DNA of 64,000 bases from Epichloe hybrida (GCA_019022495.1 JAFEKR010000004.1:744001-808000); one strand, 5' to 3'; shown: positions 38,517 to 48,881, counted from the stretch's first letter. Notes: generated by a model from the letters alone, not told the origin. A program made the numbers and translations.

Positions 38517-38823
38517 TGTTAGATTTACAGGGTATTAAATTTAATATAATACAGTCGTAAGCCTAAAGAATAGTATTGTTATTAATTATTTATTCTAGGC
38601 TACGTTGTCTATTATTATAATTAATTTAGTTATAGGAAAAGAGAGGTAAAAAGCTAGAAGTTATAATACATAAAGGGAAAAGGGAATACGCGTTTATGTC
38701 CCTATATTTCCTAGCTAATTAACGTGCTAGGTTATAGGTCACGTGTGGGGTCCGCGCGCGGCCCGAGCTTCTGCCAGGTAATTGCGGCTGCGACGCGCGA
38801 TTGATATCACCTTTGTTCCAACA
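38517..38823 (-). repeat. 5' LTR of Copia-A A3 (307 bp)
   Basis: Left half mutated, right 110 bases pristine (GGTCCGCGCGCGGCCCGAGC). On the element's strand the leader starts CTAATTAGTGGTTACC, the candidate primer-binding site shared with Copia-B. Confidence 0.9.
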
Positions 38824-38828
38824 GTTAG

Positions 38829-40020
38829 CCTTCTAGAGCTCTTTCTTTTCTTTTTAAAAGAAGTTATTATTACTTAGGCCTAATATATTATTAGTTTATA
38901 TTCTAATAATACTAAAGAGGTTCTTATTATATAGGGTAGTAATTAATAAGCAAGGATTATAAGTTAAGGTTATTATATTAAGGTTATCCTTATAGTAATA
39001 GAAGTATGTTACCTACTAGTAAGTTCTAGCCTTTATAATCCCGTAAAGAGGTTTAATTAATTTAATTACAGTCCCTTCTAGGAAGAGGTATGTAATTTAC
39101 TTTGGGATCCTTATAATAATTAGCCTTGTTAGCATTATATATAATTAAGTGTATGCTTATGTAATATCGCGAATCTAAAGGTAAATGCCTCTTCTTCTTA
39201 ATAACAAAGCAATAGCTATAATTAGTTATTAGCTTGCTTATTATATTATTAGTAATTATATTAGGATAAATTCCTTTCCTTTATTATTATAGCCTTATAT
39301 AATAAGGCGGGATTTCTTATATAGTAAGTCTATTCCTTTACCTTTAATCTCTTTAACTATATAAGAATTAAAGATTCTATAACCTCTATGCTTTACTAGG
39401 TTAAATATAATAAATTTAAATATATTATAAGCTTATAAAGCGTTAATTTTAGCTTAATTAGACTACTTGAAGGGTTTTCCTAGGGTTATAATCCTCCCTT
39501 CTTAGTAAAGTTATAGAGTAAGGTTCTAATTAGCCTCTTCTTTTACTATAAGGAATACTATATTTAGTATCCCTCTAGTTATAACCTCTTAAATAAAGGC
39601 CTTCTCCTAATCTTTATTTATAAGTATATAAAGCTAAATTAGGCTAATATTCTTCTTAGGGCTATAAGGTCTTCTTTTCCTTGCTTTTATTCCTTTAGGG
39701 CGTGGTAATAAGTCTTTAACTTAATGGCTTCCCCTTAGGGCCTTTTAGGCTTTATAAGCCTTCTTATTAGATTCTTCTATACTTATAAATTACACTATAA
39801 GGGCCTTTCTTAGTCTCCCTTACCTTTTCTTAGTTAGTGCCTATAGCTCTTTACTTTCTTCTATTAAAGAATCTCTTTTATTAGTAGTAGTTAGTTATAT
39901 AGTTACTTCTTTCTTTATACTATTAGGCTTTATCTCCTACTACTCTAGTAGATTATTAGGCTTTATCTCCTACTACTCTAGTCCCTCTATAATATATAGG
40001 TCTTTATAGTAAGGCTTTAT
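38829..40020 (-). pseudogene. Copia-B B2 RT and linker fragment
   Basis: Matches 101-1285 of B1. Minus frame contains the RT N-terminal half near 39300-39480 (HRGYRIFNSYIVKEIKGKG-like). It includes a 122-bp block (39640-39761) identical to 917-1038 of B1, and a 30-bp tandem duplication at 39922-39980 that B1 lacks. Ends abruptly at the start of retroposon R0. Confidence 0.7.
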
Positions 40021-40311
40021 CCCCTCCCGGGCACGAGGTAAAACTGCTTAAATTATAGATCTCTATTTTTCAACACCTTTTCTAAATATCTAGGCTTCTT
40101 CTCTAGCTTTTTATTTCCCTTCTTCTTCTTACTTTTTCTAAATTCCTTAATATTTTCTTTAGTTTTTTAAATTTCCTTTTTATCTAGAATTTCCTTAGAT
40201 TTTTAAATAGCTATTAGGTTTTATAGCCTAGTAGTTATAGCCCCTAGCTTATAGTTACCCTTAGCTATACTATTTTCTAATTAGTTAGTTGTTAATTAGT
40301 TAATTAGTAGC
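40021..40311 (+). mobile_element. Retroposon R0, 5' part, interrupted by an LTR
   Basis: Begins CCCCTCCCGGGCACGAGGTA right at the break in Copia-B B2. The same start occurs in R1 at 41874, next to a different flank, so this is a genuine 5' terminus. The right end (TAGTTGTTAATTAGTTAATTAGTAGC) also matches R1, while the middle is pyrimidine-rich and diverged. At 40311 the match to R1 stops and a TG-starting LTR-like sequence begins. I do not find the 3' remainder. Confidence 0.6.
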
Positions 40312-40560
40312 TGTTACGTGCTGGCTTTACACGTTATTAGGTCGAATCTGTCAGAGGGGCTAACGGATTCGTAGGTTCGTAAGTCATGCTAAGTTCACTT
40401 ATAAAAGCTACTCTTAGGGGTAGGTTTAGATATTAGAAGTAAGTTAATTCTTCTATCTATAATGCCAAACTTATTCTTATCCTTATTACTAGTAGTAAAT
40501 CTTATTTTACTACGTAATAAGTGCTAGGCGCGTATTAAAAAATAACTATCCTAGTTATAA
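40312..40560. repeat. LTR-like sequence, little mutated
   Basis: Starts TGTTACGTGCTGGCTTTACA and carries a TATA-like CTTATAAAAGC near 40398, as in fungal gypsy LTRs. It begins exactly where R0 loses similarity to R1 (after GTAGC). Its first 110 bases are markedly GC-richer than everything around. The right boundary is not defined (about 40560) and no partner LTR is found in the window. Could be a solo or terminal LTR of the unrecognised unit to its right. Confidence 0.45.
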
Positions 40561-41873
40561 CTAGCTAAACCCTAGTCTAATTTAGTATTTATACTAAAGT
40601 AAAATAATTTCCTCCTAGCTATAGAAGTAAAAATAAAAGAAAGTAAATTTAATATATTTATTACTAAATACATAACTACTATACTCCTTTAATAATATTA
40701 ATTAGAATTATTATATTAAATAATAAATTCCTAATTCTATAACTACTTATTCCTTTTTACTCTATATTCTTATCTCTTTTTACTAAATTATTCTTTTTCT
40801 TCCTTTACTTACTAAATTCCTTTACCTTAATATCCTTTTTACCTTTTATAATTATACTTAAGTTCTCCTTATTATTAAATAAAAACACCTCTTTCTTTAT
40901 ATCTATTAAGTTAGTCTAGTAACCTAGTAAATTTATTATCCTTAGTTATATTCTTATCCGCTAGCTTATTTACTTATATACGTAGTATTACTAGCTATGA
41001 ATCCGCTAGCCTATTAGGTTTTATACGTGGTATTACTAGTTATGAAATTACTTAAGTTACTTTTAGCTTTAGTCCTAATTTTTCTATTAGTCTCTATCTC
41101 TTTATTAGTATTTCTAGCACTAGAGTGTTCGCACACGCTTACTTATCTATTAATCTAGCTCTATTAGCTAATCCTAGTGTTTATAACTTTCTATGTAGTG
41201 TTTCTAGCGCTAGAGTGTCTTTTTATGCTTATACCTTAGCTAATTTAGTATGCTTATTTACTATTTCTAGCATAACTATTATAAACTATAGCTTTATAAT
41301 AGTTTTCTTTAGTATTTATAGTCTAGATTTTACTAGACTTAAGACTATTAAAGTTAGTTTTATAGTAACTAATTTTACTATTTTTATATTTTCTTTAAGC
41401 TTCTTTTACTCTAGTAAGAGCTTATTAATAGATATTACTTAGAGATTAATTCTATTATATAGTTCTATTACTATAGCTACTAATTTTACTATCTTTTTCT
41501 TATGCTTTTTTCTATTAATTATATTATGCTTTAAATTATTAATCTAGTTATTAAATTCCTTTAGCACTTTACCTAATTCTAGGCTTAGGATTTTTCCTTT
41601 TTAGTTCCTTAGTATCTCTAATACTTAGATAAATTTTTTAGTTATTAATTTTATATTCTCCTTTACTACTTCCTCTAGCTCTATTACCTTATTCTTACAT
41701 TTATTAATATCTTTATTTACGTCTTTTATAAGGTTTTCTACTGCTTTAAATTTAGTGTCTATCTTATTAATCTTATTAATTAAATTATTAATCTTACTTA
41801 TCTTATATTCCTTAGTTCTTTCTTTATTTTATTAAAGCTTAGCTAATTTAATTATTACTAATATTCTCCTTAT

Positions 41874-42627
41874 CCCCTCCTGAGTACGAGGTAAAACTGC
41901 TTAGCTTACTACACCCTAACACCTTATTCCTTTAACTTCTTTTTATTTACCTTATAAAGCTTATTATTAGGCTTGCCCTTATTTTTTAGTATTTTCTCCC
42001 TTATATTATAAATACTATTAATTATCTTTAGGTAAGATTTATTTTCCCTTTCCTTTCCTTTACTTTTCTTCTCTTCTATAATATTATTTAATATTTTAAA
42101 TAGTGCGGTGTCTTTTTTATTACCTTTAGCTATACTATTATCTAATTAGTTAGTTGTTAATTAGTTAATTAGTAGCCTATGACTTACTTAGTGATGTAAG
42201 GAATTGGATTGGCTGTAATTGAGGATAAGTTATGTTGTTTTTTTAGTTTGCCTTAGAGCTTTAAAGGATAAGTTATAAGATAGAAGAGATATAAAGAGAT
42301 AGAACAAACATAGTTATAAAGAAAGGGTAAATTACGTTAATTTATACTATAAGTAAAACTTAAATGGATTTAAGTTTAACTATAGTTACAAATTATAACT
42401 CTTATGTAATTATAGCTATACAGTTTATTATAAACTTTATATTAACTTTTTAGCCCTTAAATTTGTAGCTTAAAGCTTATTCCTTTTATGTTTTACCTAA
42501 TACTATAGTAATTATTGAATTTAGTTGTTATATATAGCACTAGCTAGGTATTACTAGTAATTTTTTTGGTTCCTTGAAAATTAGATGCATTGGCCACAGC
42601 CAATGACCCCAAAAAAAATTAAAAATC
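41874..42627 (+). mobile_element. Retroposon R1, longest copy (754 bp)
   Basis: Non-LTR-type insertion flanked by the 14-bp duplication AATATTCTCCTTAT (41860-41873 and 42628-42641). The 5' end CCCCTCCTGAGTACGAGG is shared with R0. The 3' 430 bp are shared with R3, R4 and, in part, R2. The 3' end holds a 7-bp hairpin CATTGGC-CACA-GCCAATG, then an A-rich tail ending AAAAATC. No tRNA-type A/B boxes and no coding frame are seen. It is heavily mutated by RIP compared with R4. Removing it restores the minus-strand ORF in which it sits. Confidence 0.8.
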
Positions 42628-43433
42628 AATATTCTCCTTATTATAATATAAAGTAAATCTATCCTCCTAATACTAGTAAGTCCTCCTATAATAGTACTAT
42701 TTACTCCTTTGTATTTATTTATAAACCTTAACGCTAGTAAATCCACTTATAGTAGTAGTAACGCTTTACTATTATAGGTAGTATATTAGTAGCTATATTT
42801 AACTATAATACTATTATAATAAGCTATTACTACTATTTTTACCTAATTCTTTGCTTATCTAGTTGCTTTATACTCTATTAGATTTATTATTAATTAATAC
42901 ACTAGTTTTCCTACTTATTATACTACCTGTTATTATACGCTTAAAGTAGCCTATTATTTATTAAAAATAGCAAAGATCTAGATTACTATATTCTACTATA
43001 ATGTAAAGTAAGCATCCCTTAAATTCACCTCTAATCTATTAGCTACTATAGTAATACTATTTAAGGCAAATTCATAAGTATATACCTATATTATATAGTG
43101 AATATTCTATATATTTGCCTTATAGCTTATTATAGTATGCCTAAAACTACTAAAGTTAACTAATTTAATATTTCTTTCTTTATAATTTATATTAAATTTC
43201 TCTATTACCCTTTTACATACTACTACTTTAATCTTTAGTATTAGTAAATAGTTCTCTAATTTTAACCCTAGTTTTCTAAATCTAGTAAATAGTAATTAAA
43301 AATTAAGTTTTCTAATTTACTTATATACTTATAATAGTATAATAAGGTATTTAGTAAGTATATTATTAATTTTGTCTTTAAATTTAGTCTTAGGTTCTTT
43401 TTCCTTACCCTTAGACCTTATAAAGTTAGATTC

Positions 43434-43582
43434 GGTTGTTACATGTGGCACTAGCGGTTGTTACATGTGGCACTAGCGGTTGTTACATGTGGCACTAGCT
43501 GGGTATTGCTAGTAATTTTTTTGGTTCCTTGAAAATTAGATGCATTGGCCACAGCCAATGACCCCAAAAAAATTAAAAATCA
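43434..43582 (+). mobile_element. Retroposon R2, 149 bp, with triplicated 5' end
   Basis: Same 3' end and hairpin as R1. Flanked by ATAAAGTTAGATTC (43420-43433 and 43583-43596). The 5' end consists of three tandem 22-bp copies of a unit beginning GGTTGTTACATGTGGCACTA; other R copies have one. The sequence keeps its CpA sites, so it is almost unmutated. Strong 5' truncation is typical of target-primed reverse transcription. Confidence 0.85.
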
Positions 43583-44639
43583 ATAAAGTTAGATTCTCTA
43601 TTACTACTAGAGCTAGTGTTAGGTTTAGATTCTTTATTATTATTACTATTAACTTTATATTTAGTATTCTTATTACTTAATTAAGTAAGGTTAATTTTCT
43701 ATATATTATTACTACTCTTATTACTATCCTAGTAGTTAACTTTGTCTTTACTACTATTATTTTCCTTAGTTATATAAATAAGTTTATTACTTTTTTAAGC
43801 TACTTTACTTAAAGCTTACTATTCTTATTTCTAAATTTATTCCTAATTATTTTCTAGTAGTTACTATAATACCTAGTTACTTTCTTATCTTTCTACCTCT
43901 AAATCTAGTACTATAGCTAGGTAATCTTTACTATTATTATTTTTCCTATCTATATCTTATAATAGTAGCTTTATTCTAGCTACCTTTTTAATAGTAGTAG
44001 TAATAGCTTTAATATTTTTTACGCTACCTATAGCTACTTATAATAGCTTATTTAATTTATCTTATACTATTATTAAGCTTACTAGATACTATTATTAGTA
44101 TAAAATCATAATTTACTTTAGTAAATTTATAAACTCTTAAAATTAGTAAAATTCTAGTACTAACTTTAATATATAGTATAACTACTTTAGTCCTTTAAAA
44201 ATAACTACTATACCTAATTTATATAGAAGGTTATTTACCTATTATTTATATATAGCTTTTTCTTTATAGGAATTAACTAAGTGTTATACTAAATCTATAT
44301 ATACTAATTCTCTAATTATTTAATTTTAGTATATTAAAGCTAGGCACTAAATATATAAGTATACTATATATATTTACTTGTAAATTATTTAGTTATATAT
44401 ATCTAACTTATTATTAAATAGAATAAAGTCTAGTCTTTTACCTAGGTAGTAGTATAGGTTATAATTAATTATATAAGCTTTATATTTAAGCTTAGAGGGA
44501 GTGTTTTTATATATTATATAAAACCTCTTATAATTATTATACTTCTTTATTTTCTTTAAATAATACTCTTTTACTTCTAATAGCTTATAAAACTCTATTT
44601 TTCTTATATTACTAAATTTATATAACTTAGCTATATAGT

Positions 44640-45054
44640 AAAAGAAAGCTTTATAAGATTATATATGCTTATACTAAATCTAACTACACTAAGTTTATGT
44701 AGGTATTAGGGTTATTATAAAATATAGAAAATATAATAATTTAAAGAATATAACTATATAAGTACTAAATCTAACTATATTAAGTTTATATAAGTATTAG
44801 GGGTTATTATAAGGTATAAAGAATATAAGAGTTAAATAAATATAACTACGTAGTTATTAAATAGCTTTATAAGATAATAGGAAATATAAAAGTTAAATAA
44901 AATTACATACGCGCGCACTAGATCTAGCTACGCTAGGAATATAAGGGTATTATAAAATATTATAGGATATAGGTTAAGTAGGTTACCCTTAGCTAATATA
45001 ATAAATAATATATATAAGAGAATATAATAATTCTATGCTAATATATTAAATTCA
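44640..45054 (-). repeat. Candidate Gypsy-2 LTR / leader with tandem repeats
   Basis: On the minus strand a purine tract AAGGGG (45055-45060) just after the Gypsy-2 chromodomain is followed by TGAATTTAATATATTAGC, a plausible LTR start. The segment includes two 66-bp near-repeats spaced 91 bp apart (44673-44738 and 44764-44829; core CTAAATCTAACTA) and a third degraded unit at about 44918-44970. The unidentified gag-like ORF begins on the other side. Its end is uncertain and no second copy is found. Confidence 0.4.
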
Positions 45055-45856
45055 CCCCTTATTATCATGCCTTTCCTTTAATATTATTATTTAGTAAGAG
45101 GTTTAAGGCCTTTCTTTATATATTCCCTTGCCTAATTAATTAAGTTTTTCTTAAGATAATCCTTTACTATCTTAGCCATATTAATCCTTATTTTATCTTC
45201 TATAATCTATTAGTTATCCTTAGTAGTATAGCCCTTCTATCTAATAAGGAATTTAATTCTTAACGTTTTAGTTTACTTAAAAATCTTAATCTAATAGCTA
45301 TAAATTCTCTTAATTTCCTAATAGTTTACTTCCTATGAATTATTAAATATAATTAGTAAAGAAGCTATCTCTTTTCTCTTAAATAAGTCTTTTCCTAAGG
45401 CTAGCTTCTAAATTTATATAGCTAATACTACTAGATACACACATGAATTTAGAGGGAAATCTAATTAATATACTAAGGGATTTACTTTTTCTAATACCTT
45501 ATATAGCCTTGCCCTTTATAGGGACTATTTTTTCTTTAGTTTACTAAGTAATTTATATCCCTTATGTAGTTATAAATATACTATATCTCCTTTATTAATA
45601 TTAACTAGTTTATAGTGATTATTATATTAAATTTTAGTAAGCATAGCTACTATTATAATCGCTAATTAGGCCTTATGCTAGTATAATTTTCGTAGTACTA
45701 TGATGTTATTTACGTTAGATCTAGTGTTAGTTATGTCATTTAAAGAGAGTAAATTAATAATACTTAGTAAATAGAAACTATATAATAGCTTATTAGAAGC
45801 CTACCTTATGCCTATAGCTATAGTGTTATTTAGCTAATACTATAGTGCTAGTAGTA

Positions 45857-46645
45857 GCAGCGACACCGGAGTACTCATAGCTTCTGGCGCCATCGTGCCA
45901 GATTTGTTCCAAATCTACAGCAAACGTCAGCAAACGACCTAACCCTAGCCCGGGGCAGCCTCGAACAGCTAGAAAGAAAAGAAGAACTTATAGGAAGTTT
46001 AATATAAAGAGAAGAAAGAGACTAGGACCCTAGGGGGGGGAGAGCTCTCTTTTATACCTATAGAGGGGGGGGGGGATAATTTAGATAACTTACTTAAAAA
46101 TAAAGCATAATACAATTAATAAATCTAATAACACATAAGTAATCTTAACCTAGGACTATACTAGTCTAAGGCTATAACTAACCCTCCCCCTATACTAATT
46201 AAATAAAACTAGGTGCTTAGACTTTACTAGATATATAAGGTAGAGGTAGGCTAGAGATAGCTAAAAAGTAGGGTTATAGAAGAGTTAGCGTAAAAGTGAA
46301 TATAAAGTAAATTAATATTATAAATCTAGATTCACTCTACCCTAGCCTAAAGCAAAGAGACTTAGAATAGATATATAATTACACTAGAATAGGACTAGAA
46401 GGGGCTTATTTTATATATTTTTCCTTTCTTTTTTCTTTTTAATAGGATAAGGCTAGTGTAAGCTAGTAATAAACACCTATAATAAGAAACACACTAAGCA
46501 GCTCAGACCTATTACAGGGCTAGCGCTAGCCTGTACACAGACATAAGGGGGTTTTTCTTCCTAGTATAGGGTTTTCCCTTTTAACTTAGTAGTAGGAGTA
46601 CTAGTAATAGCTATCTATAGAGCTAACTAGCGTAAATAATATATA
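45857..46645. mobile_element. Insertion X (789 bp) with 16-bp target duplication
   Basis: Splits the Gypsy-2 integrase. Flanked by TATAGTGCTAGTAGTA at 45841-45856 and 46646-46661. The first 110 bp are GC-rich and unmutated (GGAGTACTCATAGCTTCTGG); the rest is AT-rich. It contains runs of 8 and 11 G (46033-46040, 46065-46075) and a palindrome GGCTAGCGCTAGCC near 46522-46537. The long duplication indicates target-primed retroposition. It lacks the R-family 3' hairpin and has no LTRs. No coding sequence or tRNA boxes recognised. Orientation unsettled; the right end is more A-rich, favouring plus. Confidence 0.65.
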
Positions 46646-46776
46646 TATAGTGCTAGTAGTAATAATATCTATATCATATCTAGGTCCGTTACTATATAAT
46701 ATTATATTATAATTATTACTATCTAATTTTTCCTTTCTATAGTTCTATCTATCTAAGGGTAATATACTATGCCTAT

Positions 46777-47232
46777 TGCAGTGCGTTTGTTGGTTTCGAA
46801 TTGGAGTGGAGTTAAGTGAGGATAAGTTATGTTTTTTTTTAGGGTTTAAGTTTGCCTTAGAGCTTTAAAGGATAAGTTATAAGATAGAAGAGATATAGAG
46901 AGATAGAATAAACATAGTTATAGAGAAAGGGGGAATTACATTAATTTATACTATAAGTAAAACTCAAATGGATTTGAGTTTAACTACGGTTGTAAATTAT
47001 AACTCTTGCGTAATTATAGTTATAAAGTTTGTTATAAAGTTTATATTAACTTTTTAGCCCCTAAATTTATAGCTTAAAGCTTATTCCTTTTATATTTTAC
47101 CTAACACTATAGTAATTATTAAATTTTAGTTATTACATATAGCACTAGCTAGGTATTGCTAGTAATTTTTTTAGTTCCTTGAAAATTAGATGCATTGGCC
47201 ACAGCCAATGACCCTAAAAAAAATTAAAAATC
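46777..47232 (+). mobile_element. Retroposon R3 (456 bp)
   Basis: Flanked by the 16-bp duplication AATATACTATGCCTAT (46761-46776 and 47233-47248), interrupting Gypsy-2 integrase. Begins within the R1 sequence (5' truncated) and ends with the same hairpin and A-rich tail ending AAAAATC. Mutation level is intermediate between R1 and R4. Confidence 0.85.
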
Positions 47233-48141
47233 AATATACTATGCCTATAAGGAGTTTAACTCCTATATACCTAAATATCTCTCTCTATATATTAGATATA
47301 AACTTTAGGTCTTTATTACTAATAATTTATCTTAGTAATCCCTAGTCTATAATATATAAGGTATAGAGAAGTAATTCTACCTAAATTTCTACTAAATATA
47401 TAGTATGCCCTAGTATTGGAAGAGTTCTCTTACTAAATAGATAATTTACTAGGTATAGTAAATTATATATAGCATACCCCTTTATTTACTATATAGTATT
47501 TATAGCTAATACTTCTAGTATATTTATTATAAAATTAATTAAAATTATATAAAAAGGTATTAGCTTTAATTATAATAGTTATAACTCCCTAGGTAGTTTT
47601 AATTAATTAATAGCATTTTCCTAACACACTATATAGTAAGTAATATACTTATGAATTTACTAGCTTATACATAGAAAATAAACTAATTATAACTTTACTA
47701 CTATTCTAGTAATTCCAAAATAGTATTAGTTATTATATACTAGATATAAGATAGATTTAACCTTAGTTATTAGAATATAAAGCTAGAAGAATTTATCCTT
47801 ACTATAGTAGTATAGTAGACTATTTTCACGCAAATCCTATCTATATAAAGGAATTCTTAGTTTAACTTTAGTATCCCTTACTACTTACTATTCCTAATAG
47901 GCTTTTATAGCTAAGATAATTTAGCTAAATTTTTAGTTTAGCTAGTACCCTAAGATAATTCTAGCCTTAAGTTTATTATTTATAATTACTATCGTAATAT
48001 ATTTCTTACTTGTAAAATATATACTTACCTCTAATTTATTATATTAACTCTTTTACACTACCTCTCTATAGGTTACCTTTACTAGTAGCCTAGAGAGTGT
48101 ATCTAGGATAATATTTAACGTTCCTAGCATATACGTTACCT

Positions 48142-48365
48142 TAAGATTAAATTATGACAAATAATTCGCGACTTTTGCTAGTTTCAGATTGGCCTTGTCT
48201 AGATCCATTATCGATAGCGAGGTGTTTGATTTTCGCTCCGTACTCATAGAGAAAGTTTGTTCCAAGTAGCAGTTTAGGGCCTAGATTTGGCATTACATCC
48301 GCTATAACTATGAAATATCCAGCGATTTCCGTTTCACACGCTACTCCTAGGAGATAAAAATCAAA
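48142..48365 (-). pseudogene. Unmutated patch of a retroviral-type aspartic protease
   Basis: A 74-codon minus-strand open frame inside Gypsy-2. It reads protease C-terminal half: ETEIAGYFIVIADVMPNLG, then GPKLLLGTNFLYEYGAKI, the typical beta-hairpin and LLGxxFL motif of gypsy proteases. It then shifts into the sequence of the RNase H end. The patch has normal CpA content, while sequence either side is RIP-saturated. The N-terminal catalytic Asp lies in the mutated part (now Asn). Not a functional gene; it is an island of preserved sequence. Confidence 0.65.
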
Positions 48366-48881
48366 TATAGCTATTTTAGTAATAAAAAAGGAAGATTACA
48401 CTCTAGATACTAGTTTTAGTTTTTATATTCTTTATTTCACATTTAACCTATTTTGCTATAACTACGTCTTGTCTACTAATATTAACGATGTCCTAGTGTT
48501 AAGGTAAATTTAATAATTCTTACCTTTATTATTAAATTTAAGAGAAATTTTTAAATATATATTTACTCTCTTTCTATTATATTTAACCTCTTAAGGTCTT
48601 GTAATAGCTTTAATTACTTATCTAGGTATAAGTTATTTTAGTTTAGCTACTTCTATCTTAGTAATTACTATATCCGCTTCTTTACTACTGTTTTCTATAA
48701 AATAAGTTTTAATAAAGTTAGACTCCTATATTCTGGATTTATTATTCTCCTTATTAAAGACCTCTCCTTCCTTAGCTATATAGTAGCTATATTCTTAGAG
48801 ATAGGTTTTATGCTATTATGCGTTAGAATTATTATTATATACTATAATATAGGCATACTCCTTTTCCTTAGTAAGCGGTTT

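Larger units (their letters stand above)
32020..38823 (-). mobile_element. Copia-A copy A3, complete (6804 bp)
   Basis: Complete element inserted in B2, with the perfect duplication GTTAG at 32015-32019 and 38824-38828. LTRs are 307 bp each (32020-32326 and 38517-38823). It keeps both unmutated termini (TGTTGGATTCACAGGG and TTGTTCCAACA), so it gives the cleanest consensus of the family. Same orientation as A1 and A2. Confidence 0.95.
23858..40020 (-). mobile_element. Copia-B copy B2, fragmented by A2 and A3
   Basis: Minus-strand Copia-B whose visible pieces are 23858-23971 (start of 3' LTR), 30781-32019 (rest of the LTR, 3' leader, RNase H) and 38829-40020 (RT and linker). The pieces join exactly when A2, A3 and their target duplications are removed, and then align with B1 and B3. 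The left LTR start aligns base for base with the B3 LTR except for RIP-type changes and one transversion. It ends where retroposon R0 begins; the integrase, gag and 5' LTR are missing. Confidence 0.85.
40560..44640 (-). pseudogene. Long unrecognised gag-like ORF with coiled coils (about 1,000 codons)
   Basis: Once R1 and R2 are removed, the minus strand reads as one protein-like frame with stops only at likely Gln/Trp codons. The N-terminal third (44640-44100) is aromatic/Lys-rich (YNLYYYLGKRLDFI). The middle (44100-43600) is Asn/Ser/Gln-rich. Then comes a basic hinge (SKGKEKEPKTKFKDK near 43400). The C-terminal third (41850-40950) is a strong Lys/Glu/Ile/Leu heptad-like coiled coil (KNKVIELEEVVKENIKLI). 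No zinc knuckle or enzyme motif is seen. It follows a Gypsy-2 LTR candidate in the same direction, so gag of a gypsy element is my best guess, but I do not recognise the family. No function is assigned. Confidence 0.4.
45080..48881 (-). pseudogene. Gypsy-2 pol pseudogene (PR, RH end, INT, chromodomain), RT deleted
   Basis: Minus strand, right to left. 48881-48142: gag/PR with a mutated active site (LNTRTS where relatives have LDTGAS) and LLLGTNFLYEYGAKI. About 48160: abrupt join to the RNase H end (NYLSQFNLKVTYMLGTLNII then DTLSRL). 48050-46662: integrase, with ISNKDLKFISN and the IVYYPQIDRTIER block. Insertions X (45857-46645) and R3 (46777-47232) split it, and the frame rejoins exactly when each and its duplication are removed. 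45830-45400: the region before the chromodomain (NTRSNVNNIIVLRKLYQHKA). 45300-45080: chromodomain (FLIRQKGYTTKDNQ). The RT core is absent between PR and RH. Truncated right by Copia-B B3. Confidence 0.75.

Noticed and set aside
41125..41442. Longest open frame in the window (105 codons, plus)
   Set aside because: Hydrophobic, Ser/Ile/Leu-rich low-complexity translation that is antisense to the minus-strand coiled-coil ORF. A Lys/Glu-rich coiled coil on one strand gives such a shadow on the other.
42540..42746. 68-codon minus-strand open frame
   Set aside because: Chimera: its first 38 codons are part of the real minus-strand ORF, the rest runs into the 3' end of retroposon R1. Not a gene.
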